From NCBI GenBank assembly GCA_018715585.1, contig DVLH01000223.1:1-16591 (forward strand): DNA of 16,591 nt, written 5' to 3'. Source of the stretch: Candidatus Aphodomonas merdavium (GTDB taxonomy: Bacteria; Bacillota; Clostridia; Christensenellales; Aristaeellaceae). Below, piece after piece: positions 6,797 through 15,000 of the stretch. A program made the translations under genes and the position numbers. Below the pieces are notes generated by a model that saw nothing but the letters and a program-made list of their open reading frames with translations, ran no database searches and was not told the DNA's origin. Every line of letters begins with the position of its first letter. Within the stretch, counting starts at the first letter, position 1.

Positions 6797-7458
6797 TTCA
6801 GGTACGGTTCCGGATCCATCGGCCGGCCTTCCGCGCGCATTTCAAACGTGAGCGCACGCGAAACGCCAAGCACTTGGCCTGCCTCCACCCAGTCCCCTTC
6901 GCGCACGGATGCAGCGATTAAATTGCCGTACACCGTCTCCATCCCGCTTTCATGGCGCAGGCGGACCGTTTGACGGCCCAGCGCATCTTTCACCACGCTC
7001 ATCACCTCGCCCGCCGCGCTCGCAAGCGCCTCCCCTTCGGAATAGGCCAGGTAGGGCTCCGCTTCGCTAAACGCATGCACGATGGCCGCCTCGCTCGGCG
7101 CGCTGTGCTGCTCTTCTCCCAGGTTCCAGAAAACCCGCGCGCTTTCCGGCAACAGCGCGGAAACAAAGCGCAAACTGCCCAGGCCCTCCTCCAGGTTCAT
7201 CGTCACCGCCTGGGAAAACGCGCCGTTTTCCGGCAGAAGCCCGGCCGAGCGCGCCGCCACCGCGCACAATAGCAGCGCCGCCGCAATTGCGGTGTTTCGC
7301 AGCATCCGCTCGCCAAAGCGCAGCGGCTTAACCGCGTCGCTCTGCGGCGCGGTTTCTTCCTCGCGCGGCGGCTCTTTTCTTCCCGGCTGTTGCACCTGCG
7401 CAAGCGGCGTCCTGCCGCGCACGGTAACGGAACTCACCCGCGCCTTTGACTGGGTCAT
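6793..7458 (-). CDS. spoIVFA: SpoIVFA-like membrane protein with degenerate LytM domain
   Basis: SpoIVFA holds and inhibits SpoIVFB in the sporulation membrane until a forespore signal arrives. The 221-residue product has a charged cytoplasmic N terminus, one membrane helix at about 52-72, a linker, and a C-terminal M23/LytM-like beta domain (about 148-221: VYGNL, VREGDWVEAGQVLG, DPEPYL). The position where active LytM enzymes carry the zinc-binding HxH reads ALTFEM, so metal binding and catalysis are probably lost, as expected for a regulator. Start choice: the run AAGGGGGG on this strand ends at 7465, directly against an ATG at 7464 but six bases before the ATG at 7458, so I prefer 7458. 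The gene overlaps the protease gene downstream by four bases (GTGA). I found no convincing promoter. Confidence 0.75.
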   Translation of the reverse strand: MTQSKARVSSVTVRGRTPLAQVQQPGRKEPPREEETAPQSDAVKPLRFGERMLRNTAIAAALLLCAVAARSAGLLPENGAFSQAVTMNLEEGLGSLRFVSALLPESARVFWNLGEEQHSAPSEAAIVHAFSEAEPYLAYSEGEALASAAGEVMSVVKDALGRQTVRLRHESGMETVYGNLIAASVREGDWVEAGQVLGVSRALTFEMRAEGRPMDPEPYLK

Positions 7459-7522
7459 GCTCATCCCCCCTTGCCGCAAGCGTATGCGCCTTGTCCCCGG
7501 CAAAGAACCCTCCGGGCAAAAC

Positions 7523-7551
7523 TTGTCAATTTTGCGCGCGTCGGATATAAT
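7523..7551 (+). promoter_or_regulatory. promoter of the SDR gene
   Basis: TTGTCA (7523-7528), a 17-base spacer and a perfect TATAAT (7546-7551) lie 29 bases before the start codon. This is one of the best promoters in the window and suggests constitutive sigmaA expression. The same bases read on the other strand include TTGACA, but no matching -10 follows. Confidence 0.82.
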
Positions 7552-7580
7552 GAACCGCACAGGAAGGGAAGGAAGCGAAA

Positions 7581-8438
7581 ATGATGAAAGTTGTATGGAT
7601 TACCGGCGCTTCCAGCGGGCTGGGCTACTCCACGGCCAAAACGCTCGTGCGGGCCGGCTATACCGTCGTCTGCGGCGCGCGCTCGTTTGAAGGCCAGGAG
7701 GGAGAGAGCGAAACGGGCTACCGCCTGCCGCTTGACGTGCGCGACGAGAAAAGCTGCGACGCGTTCTGCTGCCGTGCGCGGGAGAAATTCGGCGCGCCAT
7801 GGGCGCTTGTCAACGCCGCAGGCGTGCTGACGCTCGGCGCCTGCGAACAGTACGCCGCCAGGGAACTTAAAGATGTTTTGGACACCAACTTTTTGGGCGG
7901 TGTGCGCATGACACAGCGTGTGCTGGCGGATATGCGCGCGCAGGGGGCGGGCCGCATCGTCAATTTTTCCTCCATCAACGGCCTGCTCGGCATCCCCTTT
8001 CAGGGCGCATACGTGGCCAGCAAGCACGCCATCGAAGGGTTTTCCGAATGCCTGGCGGCAGAAGTCGCCCCCTTTGGCGTGCAAGTGATGCTGGTAGAGC
8101 CGGGGGATCACCAGGGCGGGAGCCAGCGTTGCCGCCGCCATGCCGCCGCGCAGGAGGCAGACGGTTCCCCTTACGCCGCCACATACGCCAGCACCATTGC
8201 CGCCATCGCCCACGACGAGGCGAACGGGCTGAATCCGGACAGGCTGGGCGAAAAGGTGGTCCGCGCGCTTGGACGCAAGCATATGCCGATGCGCCTGCGC
8301 GTGGCAAGCCTGAGCCAGCACTTTGCCACCGTCATCCATGACGTGCTGCCTTTCCGCCTGTTTATGCACATCCTCGTTTCCTATTATTACAAAGGGGTCA
8401 AAAAAGAGCCCGCACAAAGGGCGGGCTCAACGCGCTGA
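7581..8438 (+). CDS. short-chain dehydrogenase/reductase (SDR)
   Basis: This is a cytosolic NAD(P)-dependent oxidoreductase of the classical SDR family, 285 residues. Visible marks are the cofactor loop TGASSGLG at 8-15, NAAG at 78-81, the structural Asn103, and catalytic Ser131, Tyr144 and Lys148 in the order S-x12-YVASK. After the active site, VEPGDHQGGS fits the post-catalytic P-G pattern, and the extra C-terminal helices are common in longer SDRs. The substrate cannot be deduced. The start may be either of two adjacent ATGs (7581 or 7584), both behind GGAAGGAAG. It stands alone, divergent from the SpoIVFA-like gene and convergent with the patatin gene. Its final residues (roughly PAQRAGS) are encoded by a hairpin that works as a terminator for the convergent gene. 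Confidence 0.9.
   Translation: MMKVVWITGASSGLGYSTAKTLVRAGYTVVCGARSFEGQEGESETGYRLPLDVRDEKSCDAFCCRAREKFGAPWALVNAAGVLTLGACEQYAARELKDVLDTNFLGGVRMTQRVLADMRAQGAGRIVNFSSINGLLGIPFQGAYVASKHAIEGFSECLAAEVAPFGVQVMLVEPGDHQGGSQRCRRHAAAQEADGSPYAATYASTIAAIAHDEANGLNPDRLGEKVVRALGRKHMPMRLRVASLSQHFATVIHDVLPFRLFMHILVSYYYKGVKKEPAQRAGSTR
8400..8428 (-). terminator. terminator of the patatin-like gene, inside the SDR 3' end
   Basis: GAGCCCGC (8406-8413) pairs with GCGGGCTC (8421-8428). On the - strand the stem is followed by six Ts (8405-8400), a proper rho-independent terminator for transcripts coming from the right. On the + strand no T run follows. It lies within the last codons of the SDR reading frame. Confidence 0.82.
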
Positions 8439-8459
8439 TAAACCGCGCAGCCATCCAAT

Positions 8460-8498
8460 AACCGCTTCCTCCGTTTTCTCCTCGGGAAGCGGTTTTTT
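8460..8498 (+). terminator. rho-independent terminator of the SDR gene
   Basis: AACCGCTTCC (8460-8469) pairs with GGAAGCGGTT (8485-8494) around a 15-base loop, and the Ts run 8493-8498. It begins 22 bases after the SDR stop codon and lies in the trailer of the convergent patatin transcript. Confidence 0.85.
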
Positions 8499-8606
8499 GT
8501 TTTCCGCAGCGAGGACAAAGCCGCTACCGCTTGCGCCCACAGGCATTTGCCCGGCGGCAATCCCGTCCGCCCTGCGCCCTGCTTCCCGGCCAGGGTATGG
8601 CGAGCG

Positions 8607-9467
8607 TCACTCGCCGTGCGCAGCCGCCAAAAACGCCTGCATCGCCGGCAAACGGCGCCCGGTCACGGCACGCCCTGCCTCATAAACGGCGCGCAGCCTG
8701 CCGGCATCGCGCTCCACCGCGCCGATATGCAGCGGTTCGTCCGGGCAAAGCACAAACGCAGCCCCTTCCTCTTCGCGCTGCCGTACATAGCGCACGGCCT
8801 CGTTATACGCTTCATGCCGCTGGGCAAGCGCCCGGAAAGCCTTTGGATACTTGCGCAGCGCCACGCGCAAAAGCGGCAAATATCGGTTCTTTTCCTTGAT
8901 AAATCCCTGCGGCTGCGTGAGGACGACGATGTTGCGCTCATAGCCGATTGATTCAAAAAAGCGCAGCGGAATGGAGTCCGCAATGCCGCCATCCAGCAGT
9001 TCATGGCCGTCCAACCGCACTATGCGCGACACCATCGGCATCGACGCGGAGGCGCGGATCCACGCCATGTCCTCTTCCCCACCGTTTTGCAGCAGGTGGT
9101 AGACGGGCTTGCCGGTGCGCAGGTCCGTGCAGACGGCGTAAAAAGGCATCGGATTGCGCGCAAAGGTTTCCACATCAAACGGGTCCAGCTCCATAGGGAT
9201 GACGCGATAGCAAAAATCCACCCCGTAGAGGTCGCCCGTGCGCACAAGGGAGCGCAGGCTGCAATAGCGCGGATCACGGCAATATGTCATATTATAGCGG
9301 ATGGCCCGTCCAATCTGGCGCGATTTATAGTTGCAGCCAAACGCCGCCCCGGCGGAAACACCAACGGCTCCGTCCACGGCAACGCCCGCCTCCATCAAAA
9401 CATCCAGCACGCCCGCCGTAAACATGCCGCGCATCGCGCCGCCTTCCAACACAAGCCCTGTCTTCAA
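8607..9467 (-). CDS. patatin-like phospholipase / acyl hydrolase
   Basis: This is a predicted cytosolic serine lipid hydrolase of the patatin family, using a Ser-Asp dyad to release acyl chains from phospholipids or related esters. The 286 residues contain LVLEGGAMRG at 5-14 (oxyanion-hole glycines), nucleophile motif GVSAG at 36-40 with Ser38, and LLDGG at 157-161 with Asp159. No signal peptide or clear membrane helix is seen. The start codon is TTG at 9467: AAGGAAGG stands seven bases before it, and the peptide MKTGLVLEGG fits the family N terminus. It has its own promoter with a TATAAT box upstream and two - strand hairpins downstream, one a good terminator. The N terminus resembles bacterial YjjU/RssA-like patatins, but I cannot tell which subgroup it belongs to or its substrate. 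Confidence 0.9.
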   Translation of the reverse strand: MKTGLVLEGGAMRGMFTAGVLDVLMEAGVAVDGAVGVSAGAAFGCNYKSRQIGRAIRYNMTYCRDPRYCSLRSLVRTGDLYGVDFCYRVIPMELDPFDVETFARNPMPFYAVCTDLRTGKPVYHLLQNGGEEDMAWIRASASMPMVSRIVRLDGHELLDGGIADSIPLRFFESIGYERNIVVLTQPQGFIKEKNRYLPLLRVALRKYPKAFRALAQRHEAYNEAVRYVRQREEEGAAFVLCPDEPLHIGAVERDAGRLRAVYEAGRAVTGRRLPAMQAFLAAAHGE

Positions 9468-9497
9468 TGCAACGCCTTCCTTCCGGTTTGTTTTTTT

Positions 9498-9526
9498 ATT
9501 ATATCATTTCAGGCAAGCGCTTGAAA
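9498..9526 (-). promoter_or_regulatory. promoter of the patatin-like gene
   Basis: On the - strand TTTCAA (9526-9521), 17 bases, then TATAAT (9503-9498). The -10 is preceded by TGA, giving an extended TGnTATAAT that can make up for the poor -35. It lies 30 bases before the TTG start codon. Confidence 0.65.
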
Positions 9527-9557
9527 AGCCGCGCACCGCAAGGGCTGATTGCCCGCC

Positions 9558-9589
9558 AAACAAAAGCGCGCCTTTGACAAGGCGCGCTT
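9558..9589 (-). terminator. terminator of the secreted coiled-coil gene
   Basis: On the - strand AAGCGCGCC (9589-9581) pairs with GGCGCGCTT (9572-9564) around an eight-base loop, followed by TTGTTT (9563-9558). It starts 23 bases after the stop codon at 9613 and separates that gene from the patatin promoter. Confidence 0.85.
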
Positions 9590-9612
9590 ATGATCTACAA
9601 TGCCCGTATTAA

Positions 9613-10332
9613 TCAGTTCTGCGTATAGCGATCCATGAGCAGGCCGGATTCACCCGCTTGAAGCGCGTATTGATACGCTTCGCCGTTCTCAGTACGGAAG
9701 GTGACATCCAGCGTCGTGGAATCATCCGTGGCTTCTTCGGGCACCATAAACAGCAGCATCGCGTCCACGGATACGCGCGGCCCAATCTCGAGCGTTAGGT
9801 CGCTGGCGACATATCCGCCATAGCTGCTGGTATAGTAGAGGAACGTTTCCTCCGGCTGCACGCTCTCGCCAGCACAACCGACCAGCACGTTCATCAGATC
9901 CGCAACGGTGATATCGCTCTGCGACATGTTATCAATGTGCACTTGCAGGCACAGGTACACATCGCCGGAATCGGGGCGGATGGTCCGCTGGCCATACCGG
10001 TTGCTCCCGCCAAAGAACGGCGAGAAGCCAAAGAAATCGCTATAGTCGTTCTGACGGGAATAATACGTCAGATAATCGGCGAACTCATAATCCGTCACGC
10101 TGATCGTGACGCCGTCCATCATCGTGAACTCATCGCCCACAGCCAGGTCGTTCACGCTGATGTCCTTGTCTTGCTGCTCTGCCTCTTTTCCCTCTGTCAG
10201 TTCTTCCACCATTGCTTCCAGCTCCGCAATGCGCTCTTCCAACTCTTCGACGCTCTTTGTATCTGTTTCAGCATACACAAGCGCAGGCGCCATCAGGACC
10301 AACGCAAGAATAAGGCTAATGATCTTTTTCAT
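9613..10332 (-). CDS. secreted coiled-coil protein with DUF4352-like domain
   Basis: I do not recognise a specific function. The 239 residues begin with a Sec signal peptide: KK, a hydrophobic run at about 4-17, and VYA before a probable cut at 21/22. A charged coiled coil with leucine heptads (EELEERIAELEAMVEEL) follows at about 27-55. Residues 60-225 look like an all-beta, immunoglobulin-like domain of the DUF4352 type: VGDEFTMMDGVTISVTDYE, then VYLCLQVHIDNMS, then a closing strand VTFRTENGE. A loop at about 92-115 is rich in Tyr, Phe and Gly. No lipobox, membrane anchor or sorting signal is seen, so it is probably released or held by the coiled coil. The start could instead be TTG at 10338, which is better spaced (six bases) from AAAGGGGG than this ATG (12 bases). 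Confidence 0.72.
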   Translation of the reverse strand: MKKIISLILALVLMAPALVYAETDTKSVEELEERIAELEAMVEELTEGKEAEQQDKDISVNDLAVGDEFTMMDGVTISVTDYEFADYLTYYSRQNDYSDFFGFSPFFGGSNRYGQRTIRPDSGDVYLCLQVHIDNMSQSDITVADLMNVLVGCAGESVQPEETFLYYTSSYGGYVASDLTLEIGPRVSVDAMLLFMVPEEATDDSTTLDVTFRTENGEAYQYALQAGESGLLMDRYTQN

Positions 10333-10368
10333 AATCAACTCGAACCCCCTTTGGTTTGTTACAGGCAC

Positions 10369-10397
10369 ATCTTACAATCCCTTCCGGCAAAAATCAA
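10369..10397 (-). promoter_or_regulatory. weak promoter candidate for the secreted protein gene
   Basis: On the - strand TTGATT (10397-10392), a 17-base spacer and TAAGAT (10374-10369) each match the consensus at four of six bases. The candidate overlaps the stop codon of the RluA-type gene, and the gene could instead be read through from it. Confidence 0.3.
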
Positions 10398-11080
10398 TCC
10401 ACTTCCGGTGAACGGTCTGTGAACAATGCGTGAGCAAATATTTGCCAGGGGAACGCCTGCGGCGGCAGGCTTGTAAAGGTAAGCGCCGCGCCGCTGGTAG
10501 GGTGCGTCAAGAGCAGCCTTGCCCCCCAAAGCGCAATCTGCTGCCCGGGGCGGCCGTTTCCATAGCGCGCGTCGCCCCACAGCGGCAGGCCGGCATGCTG
10601 TAGCTGGCGGCGGATCTGGTGCTTACGCCCCGTCTCCAACCGCACGCGCAGCAGCGACAGTCCCTCGCGCGCCTCCAGGCGCTCGTAGCAGAGCACGGCT
10701 TCTTTTGCGGCGCCATCGTCGTACTCAAGCACATCCGCCAACCGCGCCTGCTCCAACGCCTCCCCCTGCGCAACGCACAGGTATTCCCGGCGCATGGCAT
10801 GGGTACGGAGCTGCTGCGACAGCCGTGCGGCGGCTTTGGACGTGCGCGCAAAAGCCATCAGGCCGCCGACGGGCCGGTCGAGCCTGTGCACCAGCCCCAA
10901 ATAGACGTTGCCTGGCTTTTGATATTTCTGTTTCACATACGCCTTCATCAGCGTGAGCAGATCGCAATCGCCCGAAGCATCCGCTTGCGAAGGCATGTTG
11001 GGCGGCTTGACGGCGACGAGCACATGGTTGTCGCAGTAGACGATCTCCACGCCCTCAAAGCGCTCCTGCGCGGCGCTCAC
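10394..11080 (-). CDS. RluA-family RNA pseudouridine synthase
   Basis: This cytosolic enzyme isomerises specific uridines in rRNA or tRNA to pseudouridine. The family motif HRLDRPVGGLMAFAR begins at residue 65, with Asp68 as the catalytic aspartate. KPPNMPSQ near 25-32 and GRKHQIRRQLQHAG in the C-terminal third are further RluA hallmarks. At 228 residues it is a minimal catalytic form, without the N-terminal S4 RNA-binding domain found in RluC/RluD. The start is best placed at GTG 11080, which overlaps the upstream methyltransferase stop as GTGA. The frame is open to 11140, but the added residues are basic, low complexity and lie inside the methyltransferase gene. Overlap suggests translational coupling. 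Which uridine is modified cannot be inferred. Confidence 0.9.
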   Translation of the reverse strand: MSAAQERFEGVEIVYCDNHVLVAVKPPNMPSQADASGDCDLLTLMKAYVKQKYQKPGNVYLGLVHRLDRPVGGLMAFARTSKAAARLSQQLRTHAMRREYLCVAQGEALEQARLADVLEYDDGAAKEAVLCYERLEAREGLSLLRVRLETGRKHQIRRQLQHAGLPLWGDARYGNGRPGQQIALWGARLLLTHPTSGAALTFTSLPPQAFPWQIFAHALFTDRSPEVD

Positions 11081-11943
11081 GGCGTCCACCGCCCGCTGGC
11101 GCCGCAAGGGAGCACGCCGCCCGCGCGCACGGGTAAGCACACCTCGCCCGCCTCAACCTGTCCGCCGTACCGCCCGCAGACGGCAAAAGAAAGCAGGTTC
11201 GCCAGCACGGCCGGCTGCAGCCCCGTCGTATAGCCGTTAAAGAGGAAAAACGCCGGGTGATCGCTCAGCAGCTGCGCCGCCTCCTGCACCAGGTCGAACG
11301 CGCATTCCTCCAGCTTCCACACCTCGCCGCCCGGCCCGCGCCCGTAGCTCGGCGGGTCCATGATGACGGCGTCGTAACGGTTGCCGCGCTTGATTTCCCG
11401 GCGCACAAACTTGCGGCAATCGTCCACAATCCAGCGCACGGCCGTCTCCGGCAGGCCGCACCGCCCCGCGTTCTCACGCGCCCATTGCGTCATGCCCTTG
11501 GCCGCGTCCACATGGCAAACGGTTGCCCCCGCCGACGCGCACGCCGCCGTCGCCCCGCCCGTATAGGCAAACAGGTTGAGCACGGCCGTTGATTCGCCGC
11601 GAGCCGCGCGTTTGGCAATGCGCTCGCGCATCCAGTCCCAATTGACCGCCTGCTCCGGGAAAAGGCCCGTATGCTTAAACCCCGTTGGGTGCACCAAAAA
11701 GCGCAGCGGGCCGTAAGTGAGCGTCCATTTTTCCGGCAGACGGCGCGCAAAACGCCATTCGCCTCCGCCCCGCTCAGAGCGGAAATATCGCGCGTCCGCA
11801 CGCTCCCACAGCGCCGGATCGCGCTTGGGCCAAATGGTCTGCGGGTCCGGGCGGCGCAGCAGCACGTCGCCCCACCGTTCCAGCTTTTCCCCATCGCCCG
11901 TATCGATGACGGCGAAATCCTTCCAGTTATCGGCTAAATACAT
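11077..11943 (-). CDS. class I SAM-dependent methyltransferase (RlmI/RlmK-like)
   Basis: This is a probable RNA methyltransferase using S-adenosylmethionine. The 288 residues show an N-terminal beta domain ending near FKHTGLFPEQAVNWDWM (89-105). The Rossmann-type SAM site follows: motif I VLNLFAYTGGAT at 121-132, and VDAAKGM at 145-151. The catalytic block DPPSYGRG at 196-203 is the DPPxxG-type motif seen in COG1092-type enzymes. The protein lacks the N-terminal PUA domain of full-length RlmI (about 390 residues), so its target may differ and I give no gene symbol. It starts at ATG 11943 behind AGGAGGG. It lies 88 bases downstream of ileS and overlaps the RluA-type gene by four bases. Confidence 0.87.
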   Translation of the reverse strand: MYLADNWKDFAVIDTGDGEKLERWGDVLLRRPDPQTIWPKRDPALWERADARYFRSERGGGEWRFARRLPEKWTLTYGPLRFLVHPTGFKHTGLFPEQAVNWDWMRERIAKRAARGESTAVLNLFAYTGGATAACASAGATVCHVDAAKGMTQWARENAGRCGLPETAVRWIVDDCRKFVRREIKRGNRYDAVIMDPPSYGRGPGGEVWKLEECAFDLVQEAAQLLSDHPAFFLFNGYTTGLQPAVLANLLSFAVCGRYGGQVEAGEVCLPVRAGGVLPCGASGRWTP

Positions 11944-11978
11944 ATTCCCTCCTGTGGTATCCCACCGTCAGACAAGCC

Positions 11979-12006
11979 GGGCCGGGAAGCCGAAGCCTCC
12001 CGGCCC
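11979..12006 (-). terminator. UUCG-capped hairpin between ileS and the methyltransferase gene
   Basis: GGGCCGGGA and TCCCGGCCC form a perfect nine-base-pair stem. On the - strand the stem extends through a G-T and two G-C pairs to a C(TTCG)G tetraloop, a very stable cap. No T run follows (GGCTTGTCTG), so it may be an attenuating or message-stabilising hairpin rather than a full terminator. Confidence 0.55.
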
Positions 12007-12031
12007 TTCAAGCCGGCGTTAAACCGCGCTT

Positions 12032-15000
12032 TCACGCCTTCCAGACGGCAATTTTCGCCGTCTCGCCATTGATATTCCATTCCTTCCATTCCGCCCCGTC
12101 CGCCGGCTGTGCTGCCAGGGACACGCCGAGCGTCGCGCGCAGGATATCCTCGCGCGCCGCGTCCACGGCTTCCTGTAGCGTCTCGCCGCACGCGATGGCG
12201 ATGCCGATGCGGTCCGTCACGTCAAACCCGGCGTCCTTGCGCATCGTCTGCACCTTGGAGACGATCTCGCGCGCATAGCCTTCGCGGACGAGCTCTGGCG
12301 TCAGGTTCGTATCCAGCACCACCGTCACGCCCGCATCCGTCTGCGCCACAAACCCGCTCTTTTGTGCGGGGCTTGTCAGCACGTCCGCTTCCTCGAGCAC
12401 CACCTCATTGCCATCCACAAGCAGGTGCACGAGTTCACCGCGGGCAAACGCATCGACCACCTCGTTGCCGTCCATGGCCGCCAGCGCTTCGCGAATGCCG
12501 TTGAGCAGCCGGCCGTACTTTTTGCCCAGCGTGCGCAGCTGCGGTTTGAGCGTGTAGGTTGTAAACGCGCGCGCATCCTCGACAAACTGCACCGACTTGA
12601 CGTTGAGTTCGTCGCGCGCAAGCGCCGCGAAATCCTCCGGGAAGCTGACGCCCTTGACGTAGAGCGCCGCGGCAGGCTGGCGCACCTTCATGTTTGCCGT
12701 GCTACGGCAGGCACGTCCCGCCTGAACCACCTTCAGCAGCGCCTCCATGTTCTTTTCCAGTTCCGTATCCACGCGCGCCGTGTCGCAGGCGGGGAAATCG
12801 CAGAAATGCACGCTTTCGGGCGCATCCGGATCGGCCGTGCGGGCAAGGTTTTGATACATATGCTCGGCAAGGAACGGCGTATAGGGCGCCAAAAGCTTGC
12901 AGAGCGTCAAAAGCGTGTGGTAAAGCGTGGCAAACGCCGCTTCCTTGGACCCTTCCATTCCCTTGCCCCAGAAGCGCTCGCGCCCACGGCGGACATACCA
13001 GTTGGACAGCTCGTCCACAAACGCCGCGATGGCGCGCGCCGTCTCGGTAATCTTGTAGGCTTCCATGCCCTCGTCAACGTACTTCACCAGCGAGTTCAGC
13101 CGCGACAGCAGCCATTTGTCCATCAGCGTCAGCTGCACGGCTTCCAGCGGATGGGCCTTGGGGTCGAACGCGTCGATATTGGCATAAAGCACGAAGAACG
13201 CATACGTATTCCACAGCGTCCCCATGAACTTGCGCTGCATTTCCCCTACCGCTTCCGCGCTGAAGCGGCTGGGCAGCCACGGCGCGCCGATGGTGTAGAA
13301 ATACCACCGCACGGCATCCGCGCCCTGCTTTTCCAGCACCTGCGAGGGCGCCACGACGTTGCCCAGATGCTTGCTCATCTTGCGCCCTTCCATGTCCTGC
13401 ACATGGCCGAGCACAAGGCAGTTTTCAAACGGAGCACGGCCAAAGAGCAGCGTGGAAATGGCCAGCAGCGTGTAGAACCAGCCGCGCGTTTGGTCCACCG
13501 CCTCGCAGATGAACTGCGCGGGGAACAGCTCCTCAAAGCGCTCCTTGTTTTCAAAGGGATAGTGCCACTGCGCAAAAGGCATGGAACCGGAGTCGAACCA
13601 GCAATCGCATACCTCTTTGACGCGGTGCATTTCCTCGCCGCACTGCGGGCATGTCAGCACGACGTTGTCGATGTACGGGCGGTGCAGCTCGATCTGCTCC
13701 GGCACATCGCGGCCCATTTCGCGCAGCTCCTGCACGGAGCCGACGACATGCACGTGCCCCTGCGGGCAAATCCAAATCGGCAGCGGCGTGCCCCAATACC
13801 GCTCGCGCGAGACGCCCCAGTCGATCACGTTTTCCAGGAAGTTGCCCATGCGCCCTTCCTTGATGTTTTCCGGCATCCAGTTGACGCTGCGGCTGTTGGC
13901 CATCAGCGCATCGCGCACGGCGGTCATTTTGATGAACCAGCTCTCGCGCGCGTAGTAAAGCAGCGGCGTGTCGCAGCGCCAGCAGAACGGATAATCGTGG
14001 GCAAAATCGACGGCCTTGATGAGGTTGCCGCGCTCGGCCAGCTCCTTGAGAATGTCCGGGTCGCACTCCTTGACAAAGCGGCCTTCCCATTTTGTCCCTT
14101 TGACAAAGCAGCCCTTGGCGTCCACCAGCTGCACAAACGGCAGGCCGTAGGCATGGCCTACGCGGCTGTCGTCCTCGCCGAAGGCGGGAGCGATATGGAC
14201 GATGCCCGTGCCGTCCGTCAGCGTCACATAGCCGTCGGCAACGACATAGTACGCTTTCTCCTTGGGCTTAGCATCCCACAGCGGCTCGTATTCCAGCCCC
14301 ACCAGCGCCTCGCCCTTGACCGTCTCAATCTTCTCCGCCCGGGCGAAATCGTCTCCCAGCACGGCCGGCAGCAGCGCGTCGGCCATGATCGCCGTCTCAC
14401 CATCCAGCCGGAAGCGCGTATAATCCTCCTGCGCGTTCACGCACAGCGCCACGTTGGACGGCAGCGTCCACGGCGTCGTCGTCCATGCCCAGATGAACTC
14501 GTTTTCGCACCCCTTGACGCGAAAGCGCACAAACGCGGATTTTTCTTTGACATTTTTATATCCCTGCGCGACCTCGTGGCTAGAAAGCGCCGTGCCGCAG
14601 CGCGGGCAATACGGGACCACCTTATGCCCCTTGTAGAGCAGCCCTTTTTCATAGATTTGCTTAAACGCCCACCATTCCGACTCGATGTAGTCGTTGTGAT
14701 AGGTAACGTACGGGTGCTCCATATCGCACCAGAACCCGACGGCGTCGCTCATCTCTTCCCACTCGTGCAGGTATTTCCACACGGATTCCTTGCACGCCTG
14801 AATAAACGGCTTGATGCCGTATGCTTCGATTTGCTCCTTGCCGTCCAGCCCCAGCTGCTTTTCCACCTCCAGCTCTACGGGCAGGCCATGCGTATCCCAG
14901 CCCGCCTTGCGCAGCACGGAGTATCCCTTCATGGTGCGGTAGCGCGGCACCAGATCCTTCATCGCGCGGGTGAGGACATGACCGATATGCGGCTTGCCGT

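Noticed and set aside
7472..7490. SigmaE-type -10 (CATACGCT) before the SpoIVFA-like gene on the - strand
   Set aside because: The match to CATACAnT is good, but no matching -35 is seen at the proper distance, and transcription would begin almost at the ribosome site. A real promoter remains unproven.
11081..11140. Longer start of the RluA-type gene at ATG 11140
   Set aside because: The extra 20 residues are basic, low complexity and encoded inside the methyltransferase gene, with no ribosome site. The GTG in a GTGA overlap fits the family N terminus better.
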